In this document: positions 42,401 to 57,400 of the stretch, piece after piece
Numbering within the stretch: the first letter of the stretch is position 1
Layout: every line of letters starts with the position of its first letter
NCBI GenBank assembly: GCA_900618425.1
Contig: UZAN01039384.1
Span: 8,762-72,761, forward strand
Reading direction: 5' to 3'
Length of the DNA: 64,000 nt
From: Echinostoma caproni
Taxonomy: Eukaryota; Platyhelminthes; Trematoda; Plagiorchiida; Echinostomatidae
Translations under genes and position numbers: made by a program
The notes under the pieces: model-generated
The model's input: the letters and a program-made list of their open reading frames with translations, nothing else
Databases searched by the model: none
Told to the model about the DNA's origin: nothing

Positions 42401-45400
42401 AGATATATGTGGGTAGATTTGAAATGGGCCATGAAGTTTGCGTGGTTTCATTCAGCTGTAAACGCACATTTATGTAATCATGTGAAACAAAGATATATGG
42501 AAGGTAAAATGAGCTTTCTCAACAAGGTGGTGAACAAATGCGTTGTGTGATTCAGGTTGGGTTAAGGGTTAAGGCCAGGTTAGATGACAAAATTTGATGA
42601 CACTAAGCTGGTTCCAGAAATGTCGTGAGTTCGTTTGAAGAAGTGGGAAGGAAGGTCTTGACACACACCATGTTAGGGTGGCATCAAGCGTTACATCATA
42701 ATTACCATAGCAACGACCGTTGCGTGATAACTGTTATTTGATCATATAATTACGATTTCAAGCAATGAATAACTATCGCTTCCAAGACTGGCCAAGTCCG
42801 TGAACTCAGAGGTATCTTATTGACTCGAAACGATTTGGGTACTTGGTGACCGCAGGTTAACAAATGCCGTGTTATTGCATCGGAAGGTAGTTTCCCTCAG
42901 CGAAGACCAAAGCGTTTCGGGACATGTTCACGCATTCTGTTTGAAAGAAGACGTTCTGTCCCGGACGGCAGATACGTTGCGAGGAATATATGCAGTGGGA
43001 GGTAACACTAATATCTTCCGAATCAAGACTGCTGCGCGTGATAGTACAAAATATCCGGTAGAGAACCAGCAGTCGAGCGGCATTGTACGTCTTTTCCATC
43101 ACTTGCGTTAACCAACGAGATCTTGGTTGTCACACCACTTTCATTGAAAACATATTTTTTATATTGGTTCATTTTGTGATTTTCTTTTGCCTTTTGCGGT
43201 GGGTTTTTTATTGAAAAAGGTTCACATGATTGTGTTTTCAAGCACACTTTGGTTTATACTCTTCTTTCAATCAATCAATATATCAAGATGTCCTTCCGAC
43301 TCGAAGTAACCCTTTTTTGGACTGTAAGATCACTGTATTTCTTATTGAATCTAAGAACGGATCATGGCTCTATTGATTACAGCACATTCAATCTATGATC
43401 GCAAAGTTATTCTTAAACAATAGTTATTTTGAATTCATTATGTAATAACACGACTTGTTTCGTCAGCGTAGCTTTTCATAGGGAGACATTTTCGTTCTTT
43501 AAAATTCCCGTTATTGTAGACCTCCTTTAGGTTACTTAATAAAAATAGGTTTGATATAAGAACCATTACCTTGCTGTTGATGACTTGGTATCCTAACAGG
43601 GGCTCATCGATTGTGTTTGAGCCCATCTATGAGCATGAAGTTGTACGTAACTCATAAAGCAAGTGGAAAACTAATAAAGCGTTGTTAAAAGCCAACAACT
43701 ATGTTTATACATATGCCATTGAACAATACTGGTTGGCGCAGTATAAAAAGAACACGTGCGTTTGTGTTTACATCAAGCTAACCAGAAGGCTCTCAGTGAC
43801 TGAATAAATCAGTAGATCGGTAGACATCGCACAAGAAAGGTTCACCGTTTAGGAAAGTGTGATAAAGTGCTCGATCCCAGGTGCCTCTGAAATAAGGCTC
43901 GTAATGTCATTGTGTGGTGCCGACCCCGAAAACTGTTGTAACGCTGGATAAATTCGGTACCACTGTGCCGGTTGTATAATGCCAAGAGTTGATCGGAAGT
44001 TTTGCTGAACCGGCGTACGCACATAATGGACCATTTGGCATACTTACCACGTCGGGGATAAACTGTGCGCGTTATTCATGTTACATGCGCAATCACAAGC
44101 TAATAATCAGTCAGCTGTGACATTCCCGGTTACAATTTAGGGTAAACATATGAGAACCATTTTGAATCTATGGCGAGCAACTGACTGAAATACGGTAGGT
44201 GATAGAGAGAAACGCTAGTCATGATAGAAATTTTGCATATCCAAAAGTACCCATGCCATGCATCCTGTACAAGGCATGTCGCCAAATTAGTTTCAATTCA
44301 CTATTTCGGAATTGATAAATCTAGGTAATTTAAATGAAAAACTGAAGGGCATTTATACGAATTTCAAAGAAAACGTTGTAATATTAGTTGGCCCCAATGG
44401 GATCAAAATTTGTTTGAAATCGTTACTAATGCCATAAACTGAGGGCTGTTAATTGACAACATGAATTATTGTTTTGTATCAGAGGGTGCTTGGTAGTGAG
44501 AATTTGTGCTGCTGCTGCTGCCGGTAGTTAAAGTGGACAGTGAGAGCAGAGTCATGCAAACATGATTAATCATACTGTCCTACTTGTTAGCAGTTCCCGG
44601 TTACTTGTAAACATAGATCCTAGATGAACACATGCCTTCCTTTATTTCGATTTTATCCTTTACACACACTATTTATTTGAATCACTTATGGCATTGAGAT
44701 TAAGGATCATTTCGTATCCCCTCCTCCCAAATTCTTGTTCCTGCGTCATGACCATCAAACGTGAATGCGTTTGCTTAAAACTCGCGAGGAACGTGTGATC
44801 ACTCACCTTATTTGTCAGCTGGTTGTATTTTTGTGAGTTTCTACCGATTATATAAAGGTAGAATGACTATAGTGATGAAATATTGTAATAAATAAATAAT
44901 ATTGGGATACAAAAATTGAACAGATTTTACAAGATACTGATGGAAAAATTCCGGTAAATACATACCGTCTCTGTCCGGACGAGTGTGTTCGTGCCAAAAT
45001 CCGATCACGTGACCGAGTTCGTGTATCACAATACCTTTCTTATCACAATTCTTTCCTATAGAGATTGCCTGAGGTTCATCTTCACTGCGTCTTCCGACGT
45101 ACGAACAGCACCTGTAATACGGATACATAGGTTGTGAGAACAAAGTGTTGCAACATAAATTTGGCGATTAAGTCAGAAGGGCTTTGTAAACATGGAGCGG
45201 CAATGTCGTGAGAGAGGCACGCAATACGCTGGAAAAGTGTTGGGACTAGTTTGGAGAGAGAAGGGACTAAGCGCCAACTGCAACCGGACGTTGATTGATT
45301 TAAACCGTACGTTACACTCACAACACGTGATTTTACTAACAAGGGCAAAAACACAACAACAGAAACCTAAGTACCGATGAAAGACAACCGCCGAGGATAT

Positions 45401-48400
45401 TCGAGAATTTAGAATAACAGTAGACAGCTAGCCTGTGATTGTCGCCTGCAGGTGAATTATATTACGGAGGAATGGCTTTCGTGAACAATTTCCTGGAAAA
45501 AAATCAAAACGGAAAAGCCAATTTTATTTGACCAAAAGTCTATGACGGCCCAATGAGAAAGGTAATCAGAGAAAAAGAGAGTTGAACCTATTCAAAGAGC
45601 AATCAACACGTAGGAACTGGTACATTTGTTAGGATAATAGCCTTCATAGACCAAGTGGATTAGTATTTTGGTTTTGATTTTTCAGGAAATTCCAGGTTGA
45701 TTTCATTTGAATGAAGCAAACAAACTAATGTGAAAATGATCCAAATAGTTTCATTGTGCAAGTGATTTCATCACATTGTCAGGCCACTGATTATTTTCAC
45801 GTAGACTGGGTGATCAATAGTGGAAGACTCTGAATTGATAATGTACTGGTTACTTATACCCTGGGTCTAAGTGAAGCAAAAGAAACAACACAACCTCTTG
45901 AACATACATCAATTTTCCGTGTTCAGGCTTATTCAAGAAGAATGTGAAAAACTTAATTATCCAAACCATGCAAGAGAATAAATCCGAGTGCTGCATTAAT
46001 TCCAAAATAACATTTGTAAATGAAATGCAAATTGAGACTTGGAATCACTGGACACGAATTTATTATGCATAGTTGTGCTATATCCGTCACGAGATAGGAC
46101 AAATTCGAAGAATCTTTGAGTCCGACATTCTGAGAAACGCTCCTGCACTCACTGCTGACACGGTTTACGTGTAGTAAATGAACTCCTATGCTACTAATGA
46201 AGCATATGTTTGACACAAACTATGTCTATGGTTAATTCCATTTGATTTTATCCAAACTGCGAGAAAGGATCAATGATCAGGATCATTATCTCAACGGTAT
46301 TTTATCTTTCTTTATGTCAACCTTTAGACAGTGCTTGGGTTATTTACGATTTTCAGGAAGCGAGTATTTTTGTATCCGATAAAAACACGTAATAAACTTT
46401 GACAGTTTCATTAAATACACCAAGTTTACTCTAGATCGCGCTTGCAAAGCCTTTCCAAATGCGATGAGAGAGACCTGGCATCCACCTGGTAATCTTCCGC
46501 TTTTCAACAAAACATAATCGTGGTGTTTTAAATGAATTAAAATAGAATGGCCGTGCAATCAGAAAGTAGTTACATTCCGATAAACGAATTTTGATAGACT
46601 TATTGATACATGAAAAGGAGGATGTTGGTACACGGAGTGATGAAATTTAAATACACGTATGTCGCGATTAATTCTACCGGCCACTATCTCAGTTCGGTGA
46701 AGTGTAAAGGTTGATTCCAATAAGATGGAACCTCGAAATGAATGCGAGAACTTATTTCCCGGGTGTTCAAGTGATGCCTAAAACGGTGATTGCCAGCTTG
46801 CACCACACAAACTCTAAGCATTTCCATGGACAAAGAATTCTTTAGGCGCCAGTTGGATATCCTGAAACAGGCCTGTTTGTCAAGTGAATGTTTTGTACAC
46901 CATTGTGATGAATCGGTGGCGGGGGAGAAACGAGGACCGAAGGAGCCCAAATGTCATTCTTGTTTAGTCAATCCTGTCTGTTGGACAAGGCGAGGTAGTT
47001 TGATTGGAGCAGGAAAGGGGTTGGAACTGTGTCAAAATAATTGGAGATGAATTTCTGGAATAAGCATCCAACAGCATACGGATACGCCAACAATAGTTGG
47101 ATGGAAATTACTAGAGATATTTCATTAAGGTAAACTTAGGCAGATAAATTGTACAGTGGAAACCCACCCGTAGTTGGTAAAACAAGTTGCATGAGTGATT
47201 ATTTGCCACAATGCGATAACCAAAGTGAATGGCATGAGAAGAAGTTGACTTCAGGGAAACGCAACTGATTTTCCAGATTCCGTTGCCGCTTCAATGACTA
47301 ACGTTGCGTTGGCAGTGCGTGCAGAATGGTACACCAAACGAAACATGCCGTTCATCCTTTCATAAACCGCATTAATGAATTAATGATGATGTTTGTAAGA
47401 AATTCTCATTCTTTTCTCAGGTTAGCAGTATAGCTCCAGTGATATCTTTTTTGAACAAATCTTGAAAGTGTGGTAACATGTCAGGTGCATGGATAGTTTA
47501 CTGAATTTTTGGATGGGACTTGAATTGCCTTAGTGAACCAGGGTGATTTTAGAATGACTTTATGGGACCAGAAGGGATGTACTTCAGCCCTTGGTTTCAT
47601 TAAGGTATTCACGTGACCGATGTTGGTTCAGCAATGGAAAGAGGGAATGTGGGCGCGCACTGATTCCAATGGTAGCCTGAGAGCGAAACATGTTATTACA
47701 ATGTACTTTGCTGAATTTCGGCTCGGTACCACGGCCGTCGTATGACATAAGAGCCTCAAATGGTTCAGTCCTCTAAATCCCAGGGGACATGTTATTATTT
47801 CAGATCACGGAGTGGGTCACATTGTATACATAGATCTTGTCTTCCCAGCTGAGAAATACATCTCATTGTGTAAAAAGAAATATATTACACCTGTGAGTGA
47901 TACACATCGCTAGTTTCGACTTAGGTTCATATGCTTTTGAACTGGGTATACTTGTTCTTTCTCTCACGGATTCATAATTGTTACTGAAAGTTGATCATGA
48001 CTCAGGCTCCCTGCAGACATCAACCTAATCGCATCTTTCTATGTAATCTAATGTGTTGACAAAATATGAATCTTGCTTCTGTGATGAAAATCAGACTGTG
48101 ATGGTTCATAACGGGTACGGAACAGTTAATTTCGTTCTGCTCGGTACTCGTCTGCCGTGCCATGCTGGATTCAGAGCAAAGAGCACATTTGCACAGAGCA
48201 AACGGTCAATCCAAAGCGCTATATTCTCAACAGGATATCTTTTTTTTCACTTCGGTGGATCTGCAAAACTCGGATGACACTGAATCTCCTCCAATTACCA
48301 ATAAAGTGCCTCAAAATTCAATGAATAGCCTTGTTTTGAATACCTTTCTAAAAATCTTCATATTCATTCATATTCATATTCAAACAAAAACAGTTTAGGT

Positions 48401-51400
48401 AAACATAACTAATCATTATAATGTGCAAATATTGATGTCGACTTTACTCAAATGAAAAATAAATCAAATTCCTAACGGATGGAAACACGGCGAAAGTAGG
48501 GCATTGACTTCGAGGAAACCAATCGGAGTTTTGCCTATGTGTTTACTGTTTCATGGAGGAATGAAATCACTTCAGTGGGCAATTTCGACTAAGTTGATTT
48601 GTGTAAGTATCATTTCCAGAGGAATACGTGTTATGCTCCTAATGAGATTTGAACTTGTATTAGTTCAAATAGTGTGCGCATGCAGAAATCTGATCAATTA
48701 ATTGCGACAGATTGCCTCCCATCTGCGAGTCATTAGCGCTGAACGATTCAGAGCAAACCGGCCGTTGATTTGGGCAACTTAAAGCAGTTGATGGTCCAAT
48801 GAATTTTTCTTATTCTCAGATGTACTGCCTTCAGTCGAACAAAAAATTCCTAAAACATTAGGGATTATGGTTACCATTGACTCGTTTTCCTCAAGGAATA
48901 TCAAATTATGTGAGGAAGATTTCGTTGTTATTGGGTATCATTAAAATTCTAAATATCACGGCTGCCCGTAATAAAAATGTGATGTAAGCTATTCCATGTA
49001 CTGTCGAGTTATTTGTTGTTATGATGAAAATTTTGGCTTAGCGATGCACCTGAGTTTCATTTATATTTTAACAGTCTGCCCTGTTATAGCATTCATACAA
49101 TGCTGCTTAACTATTTCAAATAACACCGGTACCTATTTGTGGAATAGTTCATTATCAGATGACAATCAAAGATTTAGACTCTCCTGGTTGATTCGTCTTT
49201 TTTGCGGTCCAAAACGGACGGCAGATCATTCACAAAAGAATGCGTTCAACAGAACCTTTGAAACAGTCTTCTCTATCATGTCATCAAACCAGCCAACATA
49301 TCATGCACACACACTTATGTATTCTTTTCCGACTGCACTGTCAATACGTTAGTCTCACTGACATCAAACCACACCCACTGGTGCACGTGCTTGCATCCAC
49401 TCTACTTACCTCTTCGTGCATTTACGGGTTTGCGTGTACACGTGCGTAACGCACCGTTTCGACAATTACATTTCAAACTACTGTCTTGACACATGTCAAA
49501 CGGCATCCGAGTTCGACTTACCCACAAGCCTTCTCGGTGAAAATAATGTACGATTTGTGTTGCGGTTCTCGTTCCACAAAACTGAGACATGTGTAATTCT
49601 CCCAATGTCGCATAGCTTTCATGATGGTTGCTTTCGTTTCACCTGGGAATGGACAAATGAAACAAGGAAGAGAAAAATGTGAAGCTCTGGATTCTTTCGG
49701 AACAGGTTGTTCCGTCTTTTTATGCAGTTTTCGCATTTGTTCGTTCACATATTTACGCAAGGAACAATCCCCTACGTCAGTAAAATCATAAAGTCTGACT
49801 GATTGCCAATCAATGGAGCATATTCAAATTACCAGGTATGCAAGTCGTTCTAAGTAACAATTTCGAACGGACTACATAAGATACAATTGGAAAACGTTCA
49901 AATCATCCTTTTAGTGGGTTATTCACTATAACTGAATAGTTATTTCAATAGTCGATGTGGAACTTTTTTCACAACAAACCGATAGCTCAGTCCACCAAGT
50001 AATTTTTCTTCACTTCATTATTCCCCTATCCCACTCTATTTTTTTGCAAACGTTTCCCATTTGATGTTCTGAGAAATCCAGTTATTCTGTTGTATACAAA
50101 ATAACTCATTATTATTTACATCTGTTGCCAAGGTGGCTCGGAGTTGTTGTTGGTACGTGAGTCGTTTTCCGGTACCTAGAGCATTCTTACAGAACCCTTT
50201 GGCAATGCACTTATTACTCAAAAACAAAACTAGAGAATGTGGAAACCGTTTTGAACAAATGAGAGCAATTGGGAAACAAAATACACCGGATGCACAAAAT
50301 GACTATGAACAACTAACTACCAGTGAGTCAAATATCACCACCACTACCAACAGCAACATTGTAAACTTCCATCCGGAAGTTAAGGGTTTGTGGTGAGCAT
50401 TCACGGATCTGAGTCGCTCAACGACCAGCATTTGGTGGAAGTCACCGCAACTCAATCGGAAGTGTCTCACTGAGTCGAAATGAGTTGCCACCAAATGAAC
50501 AGAATTGAAGAAATAGAGTTGGAAAAACACTCATGATAAAGATGCAATCAAGAATACGACCGTAAATCCACGATAATCCTATTGTTACACAATTTGCTTT
50601 CGGATAATTGGGGATTTGTTTTTGATAATGAATCGTGGACAATGACATTGTGAATGAACAGGTATCACAAGGACGACTTCGGGATGTCTAAAATGAATTG
50701 AATGATGAATCTATATTTTTTGATACTCTAATGGGTGACGAAAATTTGTTCGATTAGTTAACATACGATTGTTTTGGGTTCACGTAATGCGTAGATAACG
50801 CATTGCACATTCAGAAAAAAGAGAATATATTGATATTTCTGAGAAAAAAGGATATTCTCAATCCGCAGAGTGAGATTAAGATGAATTATTATTTCCAGAA
50901 TCATTGCTGGTAAGCATACTGTCACACGTGCAAAGACGATGGGCTCGGACTAGTTCCACCTAAGGACCTGGCTAATTCGAAGTGTAACCAGGTTGATACG
51001 CAGCGTTTCTGCCCCTCAGCTAAACTGAAAATATTTGTATTGGGGTTTGATGGACGGACAATCGTAGTGTGTTTAACCACTAGGTAGGAGAAAGACTAAG
51101 AATCTCAACCAAAGCCTTTGGTTCTGACGAGAAGTAAAGGTTCATTCTCTTGGATAGATTACTCATCCACCATTTTTTACTGATGCAAATTCTGGTCTAA
51201 CCCAAACCTGGAGGACCAGGAGACTGGACTTCTTCTGACCTTTACCCTTCGACCTTCCTGACATGATTAGATATTTGGCTTGAAAAAGCCATCCTATGTA
51301 CAGGTCTAATCGAAACTGAAGCAACAGGTCCCTGTGAAACACTTGTCGGTTCGTATGGGCAACAGCATTTATACTGAAGTAAATTTTTTTCAAAACTACT

Positions 51401-54400
51401 ACTAAACAAGTCTTGGAGAGTCTTTATATATGTGATTTTCCTGAATCGTTTATACTCAGCAGATGGAATAGTTCAAAATGTAGCGGATACTCCCATTTCA
51501 TCAGTAGCAGCGTTGCTATAATGAATTATACATTAGATAAAATAATGCCTCAATACAAATAAGGGAAATGGCAAGGGTTGACGCAAATAATTTGGGATAA
51601 TTCTTGAGTCATTCTTATTAGCAAGTATTGCATTGTCATACTTGATACAGTTCGAGATTCTCATGTTCAGATCATTTACTCTTGGCACTCAAGGTCGGGT
51701 ACGTTTAATTGACAATCATGCTGCCCAGAAACTACGTACATCGAAGTAGACAAGATATGAATTACTGCCCATACCTAAAGCAATAATATGGGTGATAAAT
51801 ATAATGAAACTCCCTTTGATCATAAAGAAAATATTTTAGTGTATCACAATTGACCAGTACTGTAGCTAGTTGAGTCATCACAGCACATCAAGGTGCAGTC
51901 TGGTCGTGATGGAACTGAAAAGGTAGTCAAAGCCAGCTTAGAATGCTTGACCTTTTTGCGTGTTACACAATGATTCACCTCGGCTGATTATCCTAGCTCT
52001 TTTTAAAATTGTTTCCGAACACAATTATTATGGCTCGGTAGGAAGATCTTTTGTGAAGTATTTCTAATTCAAAACGAGAGAGCCAAAATCCAAAGTGTCC
52101 GAATATACAGGAGACATCAATGCAGAATGCGAGAGTTATTCCAAGTGCTGTCAGCTTTTCCTAGTGCTGTTACACCCAGTGACTAGGTTAGTACATAGAG
52201 TTTGTGGTGGATTACCAGGTGCTTGGGATAAAAGCAGATGCGACCAGGAAACCATTCAGCTAATTGTCTCATAACAATACGGGGTGTTTTATGTTTTGAG
52301 ACGAGAAGTATAGAGGATGCTTGAACCAAAAGGGTGAAGAGTTTCCAGAGATAACCGAGGAGGTCACATCGCACGTACGGCCAGGTTATCTCTGGAATCG
52401 GTATATAAAATCAACCAGATGATATCGGGGGTGATTGGTTTTGAATAATCGTTATTGATGAAAATTCCCAATCGGAAACGTACAAATAGTTATCGCGATC
52501 AAAATCAACCGTCAAACATACCTAAAAAGTTTTGTTTTCACGGGAAAATTGATGGTTACTGGCTAAATGAATTTCATTATTAGATAGAGAAGGCAGAAAG
52601 CAAAATTCCCTGGACAAACGTTTTATTGAATCGTTACGCTCTGAAACGAGGGGGAAAGTAGAATTGGAATGTCAAAGTACAACTGTGACCTGGAATAGAC
52701 TCGCCCAGGGCAGATTAACGATTCATTTGGTGATAGTGGAAAAACGTGCACTTGAGACATACTCCATAATTTGATTCACAAATGAACGCGATAGGTCGGC
52801 ATCACAAAAGACCAATACTTGTTTGAAGTGGAACATTCAGCAAGCGGCTTACGAAACATTTCATTGGCGTCGGACAAACTAAATCGTACATTATCCAGGC
52901 ATGGTCTAATCCAAACCAACCAGACTGTGGTTTTCGACGATGTAGAGTTGTGCACATGCGGGTATATAGTTACGTATGTACGTACACACAAACGCACACG
53001 CGTAAAATTGTGCGCACTCATGCATTCCCCCGGACATGCTGGTTACCAGACAGATGTACATCTGGTGGCCCCAGCTGGTAAGAACTCTATTAACATTTAA
53101 ACCACGCGTGAAAAACCAACTCGGACTGAAAGGATTCACTCTTCAGCAAAATGGAGCCGATCGAGGTCACTGTCCGGCCACAAACCTTATGTCTGATACA
53201 CATTTCAACTTTTGCTGTCTCCATTTCTCCAACCTGTATCGTTTCCCTTCCCAAACTGTTAAACAACTTCAGATTGCGACTGTCACATTTTACTGAAGTC
53301 CTCGGTATAGAAAACTTCCGACGAGCAGAATCATCATTCATCAAATGTTGAGAATAAGCTGATCCTGCCGTATATAGATCTGATATTTTGCCTTATCGAA
53401 GGAGTCATTATATGTAATGAAATGTTTAGTCAGATAAGGAATGGATCTAGACTAAAACTCGCCGGATGGAATACTACTGAACGATTATGATAATGTTTGA
53501 GAAACAGCAAAACGATATACCGTTTTTTCATTTGTATGCATCTGTAGCNTCAACTTCCTCAATAGTATTTAGTCTTATCAATCACACACCTCGATGTAGG
53601 GAGTTGGTTATAATTACACTCTTAGTGACAAAATGAATCCCCAGCTTCAGGAATAAACCAATCGAGGCTCTATATAATTTTGGTACACTGCAGCCATAGA
53701 TGAGATTCATAAAAATTCAATAAATTATCATTCGAACAGAGTACAGTTTCATGCTTCAACTTACTGGAGAAGTTTGCCTGTATAATGTAGGGAATAACAC
53801 CATTTGGCCAAGTTCGAGAAACGTAAGCCGTCGCAGCTCGTTTAGNNNNNNNNNNNNNNNNNNNNNNNNNNNNNNNNNNNNNNNNNNNNNNNNNNNNNNN
53901 NNNNNNNNNNNNNNNNNNNNNNNNNNNNNNNNNNNNNNNNNNNNNNNNNNNNNNNNNNNNNNNNNNNNNNNNNNNNNNNNNNNNNNNNNNNNNNNNNNNN
54001 NNNNNNNNNNNNNNNNNNNNNNNNNNNNNNNNNNNNNNNNNNNNNNNNNNNNNNNNNNNNNNNNNNNNNNNNNNNNNNNNNNNNNNNNNNNNNNNNNNNN
54101 NNNNNNNNNNNNNNNNNNNNNNNNNNNNNNNNNNNNNNNNNNNNNNNNNNNNNNNNNNNNNNNNNNNNNNNNNNNNNNNNNNNNNNNNNNNNNNNNNNNN
54201 NNNNNNNNNNNNNNNNNNNNNNNNNNNNNNNNNNNNNNNNNNNNNNNNNNNNNNNNNNNNNNNNNNNNNNNNNNNNNNNNNNNNNNNNNNNNNNNNNNNN
54301 NNNNNNNNNNNNNNNNNNNNNNNNNNNNNNNNNNNNNNNNNNNTCGCAGCTCGTTTAGTTCGGCCACTGCGTCGCCTGCGATGGCCATCTTGAGGGGGTA

Positions 54401-57400
54401 CAAAGTCATTGGTCGAATAGGACCGAGAACTCGCTGTGGGTTTTGGTGGAGACAGACCTGAGTGTGCGGATGACAATGTGGGTTGTGGAGATAATGGTGC
54501 TGACGGCGGCAGCGGAGGCGAAGCTGACATCTGTCCGTAATCTCGATTCATGGCTAGACGTCTTTGGATAAGCCGGTCCGTATCACGTAATCGCTCTAAC
54601 CGATTTAACCGAAGCTGAATGGTACGCAATCTTTTCCGAAGTCGGCGATACTTTCGCTCTTGGCGTCTGAGTTCCCATTCACGATTCGCATTACCATTTC
54701 CGTCTGGTTGTTGACTGGTTACCACACCTTCCCGCCGTTGACGTCGTGTTTTTCTATTTCGTTTTCGCCCCCGACGTTGGAGCCGATTTTGTCTCATTTG
54801 AGCTCGGAGCTGTCGTCGTCGATCTAAAGGTTTCCACCTGCACGGAGTCAAAGATGTTTTTTATAATGCGCAAAAAATTACATTTATAATAATAATGGAA
54901 AGCTTTTTGTGTTTTGTCCATCAATTTATTTACTAAGTTACATACAGATGACTTTGGGCTGTTGATAATTTCATCTTTTCATTGAATTTCGACTGCCCTA
55001 TGATCAAAGTTTTTGTTTTTCTCTTCAAACCATTCAGCGGCAATGGAACATTCTCGAAATACATGAATATTTTCTTCTTAAACTCACACACATACAATTT
55101 TGTTTATCTCGATGGAGTGATTAAAGGTATCTGTTGGAAATGTCAGTAATGTCAAGACTCAAGTGAGTTTATACATGAATGACGGGAACTTTTTCATCTG
55201 TGCCTCCATCTCTCTACCTCACCGTTTAATTGTGAACCCATTTAGATACGGTTGGGTGGGGGTTGAGTTGGATCGATCCTCGAGCCTAATAAGACTGAAA
55301 ACGAAATCGTTTCATCCATCCCTGGTTGCTCATTCCGGATCGGTCTTCTTAATGGAGGAACGTGATCACTGTCAGCCGAAAATATGGAGAACAGAAAATA
55401 AACGGGTGCATTTGAAGTAGGAACCTGCGACTAATGTGGAAAGCTGCTGGATATCCGTTTGTTTTGTTCTTATTTCTGGACATATTTAACTGTGCTTCAT
55501 GACATTTTGTCCCCAACTACAGTGGGTGATATATTTCTAAGTAGCAAGCTCGATGTTGAATTAATTCGAACTAGGAGTTCAGAACAAAAGCTACTTTTAT
55601 GATTGAAGGCATATCCTCAGATTAAATGTGAGGTGTAACCACAAAGTTTCTATTATGTGACTCATGTAAACGGTGTATGTTTTTGGCATGATGCAAAGTC
55701 GAGACATTCATTAAACTAGCATTAAAAGCGAATTACCTTAAAAACTAGATTGGTTTTGTATCTTATCCAAATATGCATGAACTGAAGTCAAGGTGTTTCA
55801 TGATAGTATTTGGATTGTGCATGAGCGAACATAGTTTCATAGTGATAAATTTAATTTTGAAAAGCACATCATCGACGCCTAGGGAGAAATGCTTCTCGTG
55901 ACTGAAACAAACGATTGGTAAAATGTACCACTAGCTCATAGAAAATCCGTAAATCTATGGCAACAGAAAAAATAAAGTTCTTCCTGAATTGGGCAACTGG
56001 GATTCTAAAAGGAAAGTAGACAAAACCTACTGATTTTTTCTCCCACTATCTGGCCATCCTTCAATACTACAAAACATAGCTTCCTTTTCACCCAAGATAA
56101 AATGAAAGTTAAATGAATGCTTTTTAGTTTTAAAATGTATACGTGGGTTACAAAATATTCTATCTGGTAAAAATGCACAAGTGTTGTTGTCTGCGAGTAT
56201 TCGTACTTTTCACTGGTTAGGTTTCAAAATCTATGTTCGTTATGCGTCAGAGTTCGACAATCAATTTTCTGTACGTAATTCCGAATGACGGTCGACGGCT
56301 CACGAGCTAATTATCCAAAGGGGAGAATGGGTAATAATTGAATGTACTGTTAAGACGGAACAACCGAGAACCGAAATTATTGTCACTTACGTTGACACGG
56401 CTACAGACATAAGTGTCATGCGAAAGCTCGATTCGAACACTTTCACGTTATTTGGATAACGCGATATTCCATTCATCGATACCCCTCTCTCAATTTTTTG
56501 CTCACTAACATCTGTACCGAACGTTTGGAAAAAATCCTAATTAAGGCAAGGTGATAACAGAACAACAGCGACAACAACAATGTATATTGTGGCTGTCTCA
56601 TGTTCTTTGTCTGTCTTTCTTATGTAGGCCAAAAATTCAAAGAGTATCAACGACATTAACCCCTGGAGTCGAGTAGATGAGGTTGTTATTCTACTGTCTT
56701 GCAGAATCAATTGTTAGAACCAACTCAGACAAACAGAGAATACTTTTTTTCAATATAGCACTTGATCTAATTATCTGTCCAATAAAATAAACTGAAATTA
56801 TTCTAGTTAGGGATGAATTTGTGGTGATATCTATGCAATTGCTTATGAAACTAAGTCGTATATTGTTACTTCCGTTGGATAGTACTGCATGCTACCACAA
56901 AGTTTTATTGAGTAGTAAACCAGTCCCAGATGCTGTTGAGGATGCCATTTCGTATACTAATCCCACAGAATTCTATGAACTATATTCACGAGGTCTATTC
57001 ATCATCCTGCAAATGATAGTCCAGACAAATTAAAGTGAGCGTGCCGGTAATTTTCGTCCACCAAAAATGTGTGATGCATGGATTGTATCTTTTTGTGTTT
57101 GTGTTTGTGTCGATTGTCAGCGTAGTTCCCTGCGTTAACATAGAATAAATCCATTCCTGCCGTGCTGTACTAGACCTCATCACCTTTTCTAAGGTACACT
57201 GGAGACATCGCACGGAGTCATTTAGATAGGAGGTATATTGCCGAAGGGAGTTGCTTGACTTCCTGATTCACTAACCGGAGCTACGCACTGAATACGTATT
57301 TATATCAATTTGAACTCACTGTGTCAAATTGCTTTCACCTTTTGCTGAAACTGGGCGTATTATGTTTGCCTGACTTGGATAAGTTAAACTCGGTTGAAGT

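Larger units (their letters stand above)
41704..44965 (-). other. Intron (3.3 kb) inside the astacin domain
   Basis: It contains the possible LTR-retrotransposon scrap at 43842-44034 and a (GCT)n tract at 44507-44521. No gene was seen. Confidence 0.75.

Noticed and set aside
48996..49352. Plus-strand frame of 118 codons with a hydrophobic N-terminus
   Set aside because: Looks superficially like a membrane protein, but composition matches intronic AT-rich sequence and no family was recognised.
53751..54461. Long frames running through the N gap on both strands
   Set aside because: Their length comes from Ns; only the minus frame continuing the tolloid exon is real.
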